Source: Carex sylvatica
Taxonomy: Eukaryota > Streptophyta > Magnoliopsida > Poales > Cyperaceae
Reading direction: 5' to 3'
Assembly (NCBI GenBank): GCA_964058845.1
Contig: CAXKVR010000195.1
Coordinates: 124,001-188,000 of the forward strand
DNA: 64,000 nucleotides
A model generated the notes under the pieces. That model was not told where the DNA came from, searched no databases, and saw nothing but the letters and a program-made list of their open reading frames with translations. Positions within the stretch are counted from its first letter, which is position 1. Each line of letters starts with the position of its first letter. A program made the position numbers and the translations under genes. Positions 33,864 through 45,275 of this stretch are shown piece by piece.

Positions 33864-35189
33864 AGCATCTGGACCCGCTGCAGTCGCTTGTGGGTCTCTT
33901 CACCGTCTAGAAGATCTATGCATACTACATTTAAAAAAATATATATAATCAATCACAATAATTAAAAAATAGTAACTACACATATTTTTATTATTACAAC
34001 AACAATTCATCTCACCATATTTGTAAAATATATATCTAACCAATAACCGAAACACATGAATTTTAATCGAATTTTGATTATAAAAAATTACCAAATAACT
34101 ACATGTGCTCGCAATTTATCAGATAAATTTCAAAATAATAATTTCTTTTATTCAAATTTATGTTTGAAAATATTATTAAGTTTTATACATTTTGCAACTA
34201 CTATTTCTATGAAATTTCAATTAAAAGATACGAACCATACAACTTTTTACATCCTGTCACAAAGAGGTCCCTAGGCAGGGACTGTTTTATAAACAAATTA
34301 ATTTTTCTAAGCAAATTAATTATATTTACTACTAAATTTTATTCACCATTAACCATTGAATTTTATAAAAATAGAAAATTTTATTTACTATTAAATTTTA
34401 TAAAAATATGAAATTTGCAAGAAAAACAAAAAACTGCAATTCACTTAATAACGAATAGGCAATTTTTAAACTAATTTTGATATACTTTAAAATAATTTAT
34501 TTTTACTTAAAATTAATTTTTATTAATATATATACATGTCTTTCGTCAATTAACGTCAAAAACCTCTCAACCCTAAATTTTGTAAACCATAAACTCTAAC
34601 TTTATATTTCTAAAAAAATCAAATAATTCAACCATAATAACCCCAAATTGAATCATAAACCCTAAATTCAAAGAAGGGAATCATAAACTATACATTTTTA
34701 AGCAATTCACAATTCATAACCATAAATCCTAAATTGAACTATATCACATTCAAAAAAATTAAGCAATTCTACCATAATTATTTATTTATTAATAATCCCC
34801 AATCCAAACAATTCAATAAAGCACCCAATTCGACCAATTCGACCAATTCAACCAATTCAACCAATTCGGAACAACTCTAATTCAACCATTATCGAGTCAC
34901 AATTCAACCAATTCATCAATTCAACTAATTCAACCATTATCGATTCACTAATCTTAACCCTAACCCTAACCCTAAATTTAACTAATCAAATCGAAAAAAC
35001 TTACATTCAAGAGCGGGAAAGGAGCGGAGCAGTCACGGCGGCAGCGGCAGGGGCGGAGACAGGAGCGGCGACGCAAATCTTTTCTTCTTTTTTCTTCTTT
35101 TTTCTCTTTTTCTGGCTTGGTTCGGAGCAGGGGCAGAGGGGGGGGGGCGGGATTAGGGCAGAGGAGGGGTGGGAGGGAGGGCTGCTGGG
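33864..35189. other. MULE region between PMD gene and right TIR
   Basis: AT-rich and without a recognised gene; it should hold the PMD promoter. CAACCAATTC-type repeats lie at 34830-34940 and three CCCTAA units at 34957-34975. A GC-rich, CGG-containing stretch (35010-35180) precedes the TIR and could be the leader of an outward transcript. Confidence 0.5.
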
Positions 35190-35425
35190 TGGGGAAATAT
35201 AATGCATAGTGGACCGCCAGGGTGGGGGGCGGTTTGCTTGGGGTAGTGGACCGCCCAGGCGTGGGGCGGTTTGCTTGGGGTAGTGGACCGCCTTGGGCCC
35301 TGGCGGTTTCCTTCAATAAATGGGCCGCCCGTGGGCCTGGCGGTCGGGGTAGTAATAAAAATTAATTAATTGCAGGGGCATTGTTAAAATTTAGTTTTTT
35401 TTAGGGGTATTAATAAAAATGGCCG
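35190..35425. repeat. MULE right terminal inverted repeat
   Basis: Inverse of the left TIR with few differences: AAATATAATGCATAGTGGAC, then GGGCGGTTTGCTTGGGGTAG repeated, then the AT-rich outer part. Frames across it (for example 34978-35316 on the minus strand) are shadows. Confidence 0.9.
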
Positions 35426-35511
35426 GTATTCTACTATCGCAAATACGGATATACCCAATGGAATATGATCGAAATTTTTATTAATACTATAATCTAAAAA
35501 TAAATAAAAAA

Positions 35512-36564
35512 TGTTTTGGAAAATTTGAAATTTATCGAGATCGCAATACCACTTGGCGGCTCAATTCTTGGAGGCTGGCCTATTGTCATTTCAGTACTAA
35601 CACCTACGTCTCTGGGGCTTTGCGAGCTTCGAGATGATGCACATTTTTTTATCCAATGAGAAAGGAGTACAAGGTGAAACCGGTGAGCCCTTATAAACTT
35701 CGGCTCAAGAGCACTAAGGGCTCTAATACAAGAAGCGAGCACCCAAAACTCTAGTGTTTGAATAAACAAGAGATATTCTCTCACAAATCACTCTAATTCT
35801 AATCAAGATTGAGGTTTAGTGGAGTAAATTTTCGGTTGTTGAATGAGTATTAAAGTTTTAAGATCAAGTAACAATAGTGGCTCTATTTTTCAACAACAGA
35901 AGATGAGTTTGGCGACTGGAGCTCTCTTGAAAAACCTACTATTTTTTTTTATATATAGGAAGAAAAACAAATCTAGATTTATAAACGTTATCATAACTGA
36001 TGTTGGTCTTTCACAGACCATAGAGATCTATCACTTCATAATTTGAATAAAATTACAACATGAAAATTGCAGATGTCAGTTTCCTAGTTTTTTCAAGCTT
36101 GGACTCACTCAAATCGGAGCTCGTATGATCAAACGACGGCCAAAATACAAACAGTGTGCAGAGCTGAAAAGTGATAAGCGTTGCAACGTTTACCAAAGTG
36201 TTACAACATAATAATTCATTTTCGAGGTCCAAATTTATACAAAAACTTCCAGAGCCAATCGTTGTGAGAATTTCATCAATCTTCAAACTAGCGTATCTCG
36301 GCGCTCAAGTGTCCGATTTCGGCATATGACAACTTTTTGAAAAGTTTGGGAGGAGTAGATATTGATTTTGAAGTCTTAGCTTTCATCAGAATAATGATTC
36401 AGTCAATTATCTCAAAGACAAAGAAAGAACCTCAATAATCATGTTGCAATTCTAAATCTTATGAACCTACAAATATCTCAAATCAAGGAAATTGTTAAAT
36501 TCACTAAATATATGTTTTACAAATCTAGTCAAACAAACTAAGTATATTATTGTATAGTCCAACG
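35512..36564 (-). mobile_element. Ty1/copia-like LTR remnant
   Basis: On the minus strand, CAAATTGTCAAAAGGAAGAG, a phrase common just before the 3' LTR of plant copia elements, runs into GTTGGAC at about 36564. The stretch then has a TATA-like TTTATAAGG (35690s), CTTTCTCATTGG and GCAAAGCCCCAGAGACGTAG, which is common in plant copia LTRs, and ends ...CCAAAACA at 35512. It looks like a 3' LTR with little or no internal coding sequence. I found no second LTR. Confidence 0.45.
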
Positions 36565-38219
36565 ATCTCTTCCTTTTGACAATTTGTAAAACATATATCG
36601 TGAGTGAGTGTATAAATTGAATATTTCAAAAAAGTCAAAATTTTAATTCTCCATGTGTTAGCAAATACCAATTTTAACGAACTTACAATATCTATCTCCA
36701 TTTTTGGAAATCATAGAAAGGGAGGAAATAAAACAAATATATCAATAAAAATGAGATGACTCCCCTTCAAGTCATGCACTCTCCATTAATTTTATAAAAA
36801 TATAAATTAAGGCAAAAATAAGAAATTTTGCAATGAAAGCATATATATATGCACCACTCAAGAATATAGAAATTGAATATTGTGCAATATATGTCTAAAG
36901 TAGATCAAGTTATGAATTTTGCAATTTTATTCAATCGAAACCAATTAACATGAATAATATAGCAATTAAGGCGTCATATCTCAAATATGTATATTTATCA
37001 AACAAAGTAGTTCATCATGAACAACAACAACAATATATAGTGTCATATCTTTTGTTATGACAATTTAGTCATGTAAAATAAATTTTGCAATTAATATTAC
37101 CATATTACAATATTGTCAATTATTAACACCAACAATTTATTTCTTCATGTCTCTGTTATGATGATTTTAACGATAATATTGTCATTTCTTAATTTTGCCA
37201 ATTTAATAAATTTGAGATAAATTTAGCAATTTTAAATTTTAATATATACCAATTTTAATTTCAAAATGCTCACATATGTCAATTAAAGTTGTAGTTAGTA
37301 TTTTTAAAGTGAGTTTGACAATTTTATTCTCCAAATGAGTAAATGTTGTAATTTAAGTTTTGAGAATCATAGAATTTTACAATAAAATTGTATTAATCAA
37401 ATAAATTGTCAATTGAATGAATTTTATATTTAGAATGTCGACAATTTTAACTAAGTCTAATATTCCAATAGATGAATGAAATTTAATTGTTGCAATTCAA
37501 GTATGGACAATCTAATTAAGTTAGGATTGAAAATGACCAACTAAATTTGATTTTTCAATTCACGTATATATTGTCATATATATATATATCCGAAACCAAG
37601 TGAATTTTAATTGAGTAAAATTTTGCATCTTAATAATTTTAGTTAATCTATATGAATTATAATTAAGAAATCTTTCATTTAAAAGTGATATATTTGTTTG
37701 AATGTTTGGGTCATTAGCTTTAGTAATAGACCGAATTAATCTATTAACATTCTGTATTAATGGAAATAATATTGTTGTTCCCGTGGGGAATTATGTAGGT
37801 TGTAATACGAAAACGTTGAATCTTGGTTGAAAGTTGACACTTGACAGATGCAGCATGATACCTGTATACATGTCATGTAGAGGTAGGTCACAGAAGACCC
37901 AAAGCTAATATTGGAGGATAGTGACTTAGTGAGTGGCGCTGGAATCTTATCGACACGACCACCTGACCCACCCGTCCCCACTCGTCAATTCTCCAGCGCT
38001 AAATCACCACACATATATTATATGTATATAATTAGTAGAGTTAGTTTAGGCCCTTTAGGGGATGGGATGGGAGTTGAGGCCTCAGGCCTGCCTGTTTTGA
38101 GACTGGGCCGGGCCAAGCATGTATGGGCCTAGGGTAAAGAAGGCAATTAATTACATATTATATTTGCCAATCAGAAAGAAAAAAAAGAAAGAAAAGGGAG
38201 AGGGAGAGGGAGAGAGAAA
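36565..38219. other. AT-rich region with possible copia internal remnant and promoter
   Basis: From 36565 to about 37700 the sequence is very AT-rich, with scattered CAATTTTA-type repetition and no coding frame. It may be the 3' untranslated part of the copia element. The last ~400 bases before 38220 contain a purine-rich AAAGAAAAGGGAGAGGGAGA leader of the next gene. Confidence 0.4.
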
Positions 38220-38809
38220 ATGGCAAGCAGTGATGGAGGTAAGAGGAAGCAAATGGAGAGTGATGAAGATGAGAGGGAGGAGATGGAGATGGAGAAATTG
38301 CAGTCAGAATTGAAGGAGATTGCACGAAGAGTCATAGATTACCGGAAAACCGTGCCAGATCTGCTTGCCGAGGCACTTAGGTCCAAGCTGGCTGCTCAGA
38401 GGCCAATTCATCCGCCTATGCTACACCTTACCACTTCCTCCGCTGGTAAGTAATCTCTTCTCTTTTCTTTTCTTTTCTTTTCTTTTCTAGATCTACTCTA
38501 ACTTCAGTATTGTATGTGCAAACCCTTGAAAGTTTGAAATATTCAAATCAAACATTAGTTTTCTTTGCAGAAGTTGACTTGACTGAAGAGGAGGAGGAGG
38601 AGGAGGAGGAGGGGTTACTGCCACAAGTTGAAGTTGAAGTTGAAGTTGATGACAAAATTAAGGACAAGTTGCGTCTTTTTAGAGAGAAGAGTGAAAAAAA
38701 TATGGCTGCCATACCCCACAAATTGAAGAGGCTCAAAGAATGCATTCACAAAATTGATAATATTAGACAAATTCATGTCAATGTGCATCCTGTTTTCAAA
38801 ATGAAATGA
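38220..38809 (+). CDS. Plant protein of unknown function with acidic and coiled-coil segments, 154 aa, 2 exons
   Basis: Exons 38220-38445 and 38571-38809 join at GT..AG in frame. The ATG follows a purine-rich leader. The protein starts MASSDGGKRKQMESDEDERE, then has a helix ending LKEIARRVIDYRKTVPDLLA, LRSKLAAQRP, an acidic stretch made by a GAG repeat (TEEEEEEEEEG) and a VEVEVEV run. It ends in a conserved-looking helical region, DKIKDKLRLFREKSEKNMAA - PHKLKRLKECIHKIDN and HPVFK. The ELKEIARRVxxYR and MKECIxxIDxxD patterns recall a small uncharacterised land-plant family; this is from memory. I cannot assign a function. Confidence 0.75.
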
Positions 38810-39989
38810 AATGAAATGAAATTGTAATCTCACCCAATGACCAGCCTTATTAATATTAATATGCTGCTAAAATTGGAAATGATAGCAGCAATGACCAGCC
38901 TTACAATTCTATCTGGTTGATGAACTATTCAAGTGGCTCTTATTTTGTACTAATTCAAGTTTTTGGCTTTTGTTACAATTCAAGTGTTTGGCTTTTGAAC
39001 TTATTTTGTACTAATTCAAGTGTTTTGTACTTATTTTGTACTAATTCAAGTGTTTGGCTTTTGAACTATTCAAGTGGCTCTACATCTACTTTTTTTTCAT
39101 ACCTATTGTGTTGGATTTACTCTACTACTTGATTGCTTAATTATTTATCAAATCAGGAACAGATCAACCTATATCTAAATATAGTACTTTTAATTGTTAA
39201 TTTTATTTATTTATCTATTTATTTGTGCATTTATTTATTTATTCTTATGCCTGCTTGAGAGTTGTCAAATTTGCAACTGTGCTAATTTAAGTAATTAAGA
39301 AGGGGCATATTTGTCAATCAAATTTAAATTTAGATCGTGTTGTGTTGTGTTAATAACAAATTTACTAGTGTAAATTTCAGCTCCCCCACATTAAGTGCTA
39401 GTCTTGTATGTTAATTAGTAAGTAACATTCTAATAAAGCACAAGCATAAGAGGCTGCTTCTATTAACATACAAACTAGTGAACTATGATCAACTAGATCT
39501 AGATATATTCTGTATAGCAGCTTAAGCAAAATTGAATATTAAATTCATTCAAGAATACAAATAAAAGAATGCTATCTTCTTGTCCTTTTCTTTTTGTTAG
39601 CAATGTCACCCTGTTTTAACAAACAAAATTGAACAAAATCCTGCTCTATAATCAGTGCTTCGTGCTTAACGAAACCCTTTGTCAGAATCAACCACTTTTG
39701 ATGGACATATTGGAGCAAAATTATATCCACATTGGTCAGTATTAGTCATGTATCTTTCTAACTGATGCACTGTCTCAGTTAGTTGTATACCTGCCAAAAA
39801 AAAATAGTTGCCAGAAATATTAGAAGTCAATTCTGAATTTATCTCACAAAAAAAAAAAAAGTTACTGCTTAAAAATGATAGCCTAAAAGAAGGTTAAACA
39901 AAAGTTACCGGCAAGCCAATCTACTTGGCTAAAAGTAGCACCCTGGTCCACTTGGCTTGAAATTGAGCGAAAACTAAACGAATGACATT
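38810..39989. other. Intergenic region with a short local repeat
   Basis: Convergent 3' region between the unknown gene (+) and the mitochondrial carrier gene (-). CAAGTGGCTCT, TTTGTACTAATTCAAGTGTT and TTTGGCTTTTGAAC units recur between 38917 and 39085. No gene is seen. Confidence 0.5.
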
Positions 39990-42678
39990 TTATGAATTGT
40001 GCAACAGAGGGCTATCATTTCTTTTACTTTCATGTTTAGAAGACTGTGACTGTGTTTCAATATCAAGAGCAAAGAGAGTCTTGAGGAACTCATACGAAGC
40101 AAAAAAGATGGACCCTTGAGAAATATACATACCCAACCTGGGTGTTAAGCCCCTGAAACAAGAGCGGTACAAATTAAGAGAGTTGATCGGTAAATCACTA
40201 AATCCTTTTACGTTCATCTTAGTTTTACCTGTATAAACCTGGTACACCTTCATTCTTTATTATCTTGTTAAGTGCTTGGAGGACCCCGTTATACTTTGTT
40301 GCTGTGCCAGGAGCCTACAATACATAGCAACATGAACTTAATTAATATAAAATCAATTGCAATATAATATATAAAAAAAAAGGAAAAAAAATGATTAATT
40401 GATCCATTATTTTTTCAAAAGGTACTTGTGTCTGAATTCTCGTCTTGACCACATCAAAAGGAGTAGTGAACAGCGCTGCAGTTGCTCCTGCCATGCCTCC
40501 ACATGTGAGCTGAAATTTTCCAGAAAATGTATCAAATTACTATGGATAACAAATCGAACTTGCATCATAAAGAAAAGTAATAAGATTCAAGGACTGACTG
40601 TTTGCCATGAACTAAGAGTAGAATCAGGTGTATCCTCCAAAAGAAATAGCTTCAACCTTTCATAGGTATAGAACTAAAAAAAGACCCAAAAGAATCATAT
40701 TAGAAAAAAAAAAAAATTATAGATAAAAAAAAAAAGTGTTAAAGGAAAAGGAAAACAATTAAAAATATGTACCTTAATAATAGAATGAGGGATATTTCGA
40801 CAAAGAACAGCTCGCCAACCAGCGTACAATGTCGCCACACCTCCTTTTTCAATACAACCAGCTACAACATTCCTAATAAATAAAACTTTTATGTTGCCCA
40901 TCAGTTGTGAAAAATTATATAACCCACTCAACTGTAATTTCATAAATAAAGAAAAATGATGCATAAAATATACGAACGTACCAACAATGCTGGTACTGCG
41001 TACCAACTTGCATTTGTTGCTTTATTCGTTCACTAGGAGTAAAGACGAAGGAAGTAGCAACACTTGAACAGGCACCCGCAATGCAATGCGTCACTGACTG
41101 GTACTCCTTTTGCATTAACATTGATTATCGAGTTAGACAAATTTAAGAAGCACATACCTAATAAAGGGTAGCATAGAGGTCAAATTTGCATTACCTTGGG
41201 AAAAGTAGGTAGCAGAGTTCCCTTCACTGATTCATATGTAAATGTGTAAATAGCAGAGATTGGTGCTGACGAAGCAATATTGCTTGCTATACCTCGGTAA
41301 AGTCCCAATAAACCTAAAAAAATTAAAATAAGAACGGATGATTACAAATTAAGCTCAAAAAGTATCTCTAATACATGGGCACAATACGTGCTTCTATAAA
41401 AATAAAGCATAGAGATTCCAGCCAATGCATACTTTAAAAGGCTCGATGGGTATGCAAACCGTTCTTCCCAATTGAATAAAAAATTTAAGCACTAAATTAA
41501 AATTAACTTCTGAAATATACAATTCAACCTGAGTTTAACCAATGTACCTCAATTCACCAATCAGCTTCAAAATTAAGCACCATCAAAGGAAGAAAATAAA
41601 AGAGAACAAAACAAAAGAAAATAAGAGAAAGCAGTCATAGTACTAATTAAGAGCACCATAGCAACAGCCAGTTGCTGTTTCATACCATAATATGATTTAC
41701 TGGTAAACTATGACAATTTAGTACAGACTCTCACATTTAAACCATACCTCTTTCAGTTAAAGTCTGCCTAAGTACTCGATAGAATGAATAACCTCCCGTG
41801 CCCCTCGATTGAATAATGGTCTTTACAGTATCAACCGGGTGCAGACAGAGACTAACCGTTGTACCGGCCAATGCACCTGCTACAGCATGTCTATGAACAT
41901 AAATTACACCTTTGATCCGGTCCTGCATGAAAAGTTGACGCCTGGCGAAATCATCTTGAAGACTGTCACTTCTACCTCCATAACCTTTGTCAGTGAATTT
42001 ATTCACTGTGCATTCGCTGACTGTGGAAGAGGAGCTCTTTAAGAATTCTTTGTGGGTATTTACACAAGAATTTGGTGTTGACAATTTAAGTTTGGTCTCT
42101 GATTCTTGATGAGAAACTTCATTTTTTAACAGCACCATTGCCTCTTCTTCTTTCTGAGAGACAGCCTCTTGCATTTGATCAATACGACATAGTGGATCTT
42201 CTGTAATTTCAACTGTGCAGTAATTACGTTTTGCATTGTGTACAGTTGTTGCAATACCCAGATATTTTGGTTCAAATATAGCGCTCATATAGCTCTTATC
42301 CCACAAAATATCAGCACTGGCCAATTTATAATAAGAAGATATAATTTTTGCCTTGATTGCTTTGAGATGTTGATAAGATGAGATGTGGTTTGTACATTGT
42401 AGTGCATTAGCCTTGTGGTGAGATTTGAGAAGTGGAGGTTGGGCAATGTGACTCCAGACGGCTGCAAGTGTTGTTGCTATGTGGGATGTAGTTACTGGTA
42501 CTGGTACTGGTACTGGTACTGGTACTGGGTGATGGTCTGAATCTGAAGATTTGTTTTGAGACTTGAGTCTTGTTTTGAGTTTGAACTTGTCGGGCTGAAA
42601 TGATTGTATTTGTGTGGTTAACCAGCGATGATTTATGGATGATTTGACTGTTGTTTTAGTTTTTTGCGGTGATGCCAT
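39990..42678 (-). CDS. Mitochondrial carrier family (SLC25) protein with long N-terminal extension, 560 aa, 8 exons
   Basis: Exons 42678-41748, 41313-41195, 41106-40982, 40872-40773, 40673-40599, 40509-40426, 40314-40229 and 40152-39990 join in frame at GT..AG sites. The carrier domain begins near residue 264 and has all three signature repeats: HPVDTVKTIIQSRG, TPSERIKQQMQVG and TPFDVVKTRIQTQ. Typical matrix and helix segments also appear (LLGLYRGIASNIASSAPISA, SHCIAGAC-type helix, GLTPRLGMYISQGSIFFASY). Such proteins exchange metabolites across the inner mitochondrial membrane, or sometimes plastid membranes; the substrate cannot be told. The first ~260 residues, all in exon 1, are Ser/Thr/Lys-rich at the start, with no known domain. 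They include a VPVPVPVPVPV run from a hexamer repeat, so they may hold a targeting peptide plus an unstructured spacer. Usual carriers are ~300 residues. Confidence 0.93.
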
Positions 42679-42810
42679 TAGCAAAATTGAAAGAGCCCCC
42701 AATGGAATGGAAGTATGAAGAAGAAGAAGAAGAATAGGGAGAATTGTAAAGCATCTACCCTACCAGTCTCTGTTTGGCTTGCATCTGACGCACACTTTAC
42801 CGCCGCCAAT

Positions 42811-42840
42811 GGGTTTTGGGTTTTGGGTTTTGGGTTTCGG
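42811..42840 (+). promoter_or_regulatory. G-quadruplex-type motif upstream of the carrier gene
   Basis: Four GGG runs separated by TTTT, ending GGGTTTCGG, lie about 130 bases upstream of the carrier start codon. The pattern fits intramolecular G-quadruplex rules. Any role in transcription is inference. Confidence 0.5.
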
Positions 42841-43309
42841 AAAGGAGAAGACATATCAAGAATGGGAAAGGTTCATATCTCTCCTAAGGTACCACAAATT
42901 TTGAGTTTCCATCTGCTTTTGCACGAATATTAAAGCACCCTCCTGCATTCCACTTCTGATCCAACGGCTTCCAATCAAACTCAAAATTTAATTAATTCTT
43001 GTCAAAAGTTCATCAATCCAAAATTGAACTTCATCCGTACCAGCGACGCATTCTAATCTTACAGCTTGCTATGTAGTCTGTACTCTGTACTAACCCATCA
43101 AAAGCAGATTAGTAGTCTTTTCAAAAATAAAGAATAAACAGCTAGTATGCATTTTCAAAAATCTCAAAAGCAGATTAGTCCGAGTGATGCACAAATCTAG
43201 TCTCTGCTTTTGCTGAGTTTCAAATTTCTTCAATTAATTCTTTTCTTTTCTTAGAATATGACTACTATATCGGTGTTTTTTAATTCGGAGTCATATTGAT
43301 TTCAAAGTT

Positions 43310-44010
43310 CATTAACTATGCTTCAAACAACGTATCCTAATCGTTCAAAACCATCCACTTTATGAATAATGTGTTTATATACTAAATTAATTATAAAATT
43401 TTCAATTTATTTGGTATGAAGTCAATGGTCAAAACAAAATAATTTTAAATTAATTTTAACGCATTCATTTTTCATTATTTTTTAAGAGGGATTAAATGCC
43501 TCCATTTTTTGTGCCTCCATCATGCCTCTATTTTTAAAAACTTTTATAGTTCAAAATCTAAAACTTAAAAGTCAAAATAAAACTGTTGGATGTGATCTAT
43601 GTTATTTTCTCTATGTGCTCATAAAAAAATAATATCACATTTCAATTTTGTTTTTATATGAATCAATAAGTTAAAAAATCAACATCTCTAAATTATCCAC
43701 ATTAGTACATTTTTTACAAGCTCTTGATGACAACAAAAATAAAGTTAGAATTTCATAAATTTTTATAGGTGCATAGATAAAATGATGTAGATCATATCCA
43801 ACAGTTTTATTTTAACTCTTTAAGTTTTAGATTTTGAGTTATTAAAACTTTTAAAAATAGAGGTATAATGGAGACATTTAAACCCTCCTCATTTTTTAAT
43901 TCCTTAGACTTCATACAAAATGAATTGAAAAATTTATAATTTTTGCATATAAATGTGGATTGATTTGAATTCGTTATTCAAAACCTATTTGATAGATTTT
44001 TGACATTGGT
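43310..44010. mobile_element. Palindromic MITE (outer) containing a second MITE
   Basis: The outer arms pair across the insertion: TTTTCAATTTATTTGGTATG (about 43410) with CATACAAAATGAATTGAAAA (about 43914), and GAATAATGTGTTTATA with TATAAATGTGGATTGATTTG. They are separated by an unrelated palindrome at 43486-43887, so another element inserted near the centre of this one. Confidence 0.6.
43486..43887. mobile_element. Inner palindromic MITE
   Basis: The left end GAGGGATTAAATGCCTCCAT is mirrored by GGAGACATTTAAACCCTC. Inner arms GTTCAAAATCTAAAACTTAA and TTAAGTTTTAGATTTTGAGT-like sequence, and CTGTTGGATGTGATCTATG and its inverse, pair over ~140 bases. ATTTTTTAA occurs on both sides, a possible target duplication. 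Non-coding. Confidence 0.65.
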
Positions 44011-45275
44011 ATCACTACGACTGCCCTCTAGTTTGGGGAAATAAATATGTTGGTCGGTAGACATGTCAAAGTGAAAATGAATGGTTATATTGACGTGATG
44101 AGTTCCAAGACAGAACAAATCATTTGCAAATTCCAGACGGACAAGAAAATCAAGCAATGCAAGGATTGATGCAATTCACTTGGATGGATATGGAAATATT
44201 ATCATGCAATGATCCGACATAAATATGATTGTTCTTGATTGAACTTTGAACTTATCAAAGGGGCACCAACCTTTGTGGCGTTCTTCTTCTCCTTGGTTCC
44301 TAAATTTCTAAAGATCTTCAACGAGTTGGATTTTTTCCATCTGAATTGATTTGACTTTCTCGAGTTGATTTCAATTTGATTTGACTTTCTCAAGTTAATT
44401 TCAATTTGTTTGTGGGTTCAAAGGAGTAAATTTTCTGTGGGTTCGCATCATGACGGCTGCCCTCTAGTTGGGGAAAATAAATCTGCTGGACTATTCAAAT
44501 TTTTTCATGCACGAATCTCAAAGAAAAAATTTTAATGTGTGAATCTTAACAAAGATCAACGATTGGGATCAGAATAACAGGTTCCTGTTAAAAACCTGTC
44601 TTTAGTCGGGTGACAAAGACAGCTTCCATATGAGAGATTATGCGTTCATGAAATCACAAAGTGAAAAAATCTTCTATAATATACATAGAAGTTTGAAAGT
44701 GTATTGAGTGACTTAACCTCCAACTCATGATTTAAAAAAAAAAAAGTTTCCTTATTTCCCTAGTTGGGACCACAAGTTAGAAATAAAAAAAATACTAGCT
44801 TGGGTGAAAAATCAATGGCCATAATAAAAAGCACAATGAAAAACAGTACCAAGAATCTGGATGTTGAAATAATCAAGACTTGTACATTTTGAATATTTAA
44901 TGTTTATACATTTTTCAAGTAACAAGTTGTAGTTGGATGAGGACCATCTATCAACTAACCCTCAAATATTCAGATCATATTCATTTATTATTCTCAACAT
45001 TTTTGCTTTTTGTCATCCAATTCTGATTATTATTGTTTCTCATTAGCTCCATCAATAATTCAATATGCCCTTCAACCGAGTAGCATCATAATTAACTACA
45101 ATTAGAAAAATCAATCTTTAAAATTTAGAAAAATAAACTAAATTGAATGGGTCAGCAAGATATTTAATTGCAGTGCCAGAAAAATTTCTTTAAAACAGAA
45201 CTGAAAACTGACATTTCAAGTTTTGGTACAACTTACATGGGAGAATTTGAATTTTTCCATTATTGAAATAAACCT

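Larger units (their letters stand above)
26745..35425. mobile_element. Complete Mutator-like element (MULE) with MuDR transposase and plant-mobile-domain gene, 8.7 kb
   Basis: The left end CGGCCATTTTTATTAATACC (26745) and right end GGTATTAATAAAAATGGCCG (35425) are exact inverses. Complementarity extends for about 235 bases. The 9-base sequence GTATTCTAC flanks both sides (26736-26744 and 35426-35434), the duplication size of Mutator elements. Inside are two genes facing each other: a MuDR-type transposase (+, 27309-30421) and a PMD gene (-, 33863-30835), with only ~410 bases between their stops. The layout recalls maize MuDR, where mudrA and mudrB converge, but the partner here is unrelated to mudrB as far as I can tell. 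Perfect duplication and near-identical TIRs suggest a fairly recent insertion. Confidence 0.95.
42841..45275. other. Intergenic region between carrier and thioesterase genes
   Basis: It contains the nested MITE pair at 43310-44010. A short near-duplicate follows: GACTGCCCTCTAGTTTGGGG near 44019 and GGCTGCCCTCTAGTTGGGG near 44455. A ~32-base direct repeat (GATTTGACTTTCTCGAGTTG / CAAGTTA versions) lies at 44345-44408. No gene is seen. Confidence 0.5.

Noticed and set aside
34950..34976. Interstitial telomere repeat
   Set aside because: Only three CCCTAA units and one CCCTAAA; the neighbouring AAACCCTAA-type words are common in AT-rich plant DNA.
44005..44020. TGGTATCAC as a tRNA-Met primer-binding site of an LTR element
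   Set aside because: It matches the usual TGGTATCAGAGC only for eight bases and no LTR precedes it.
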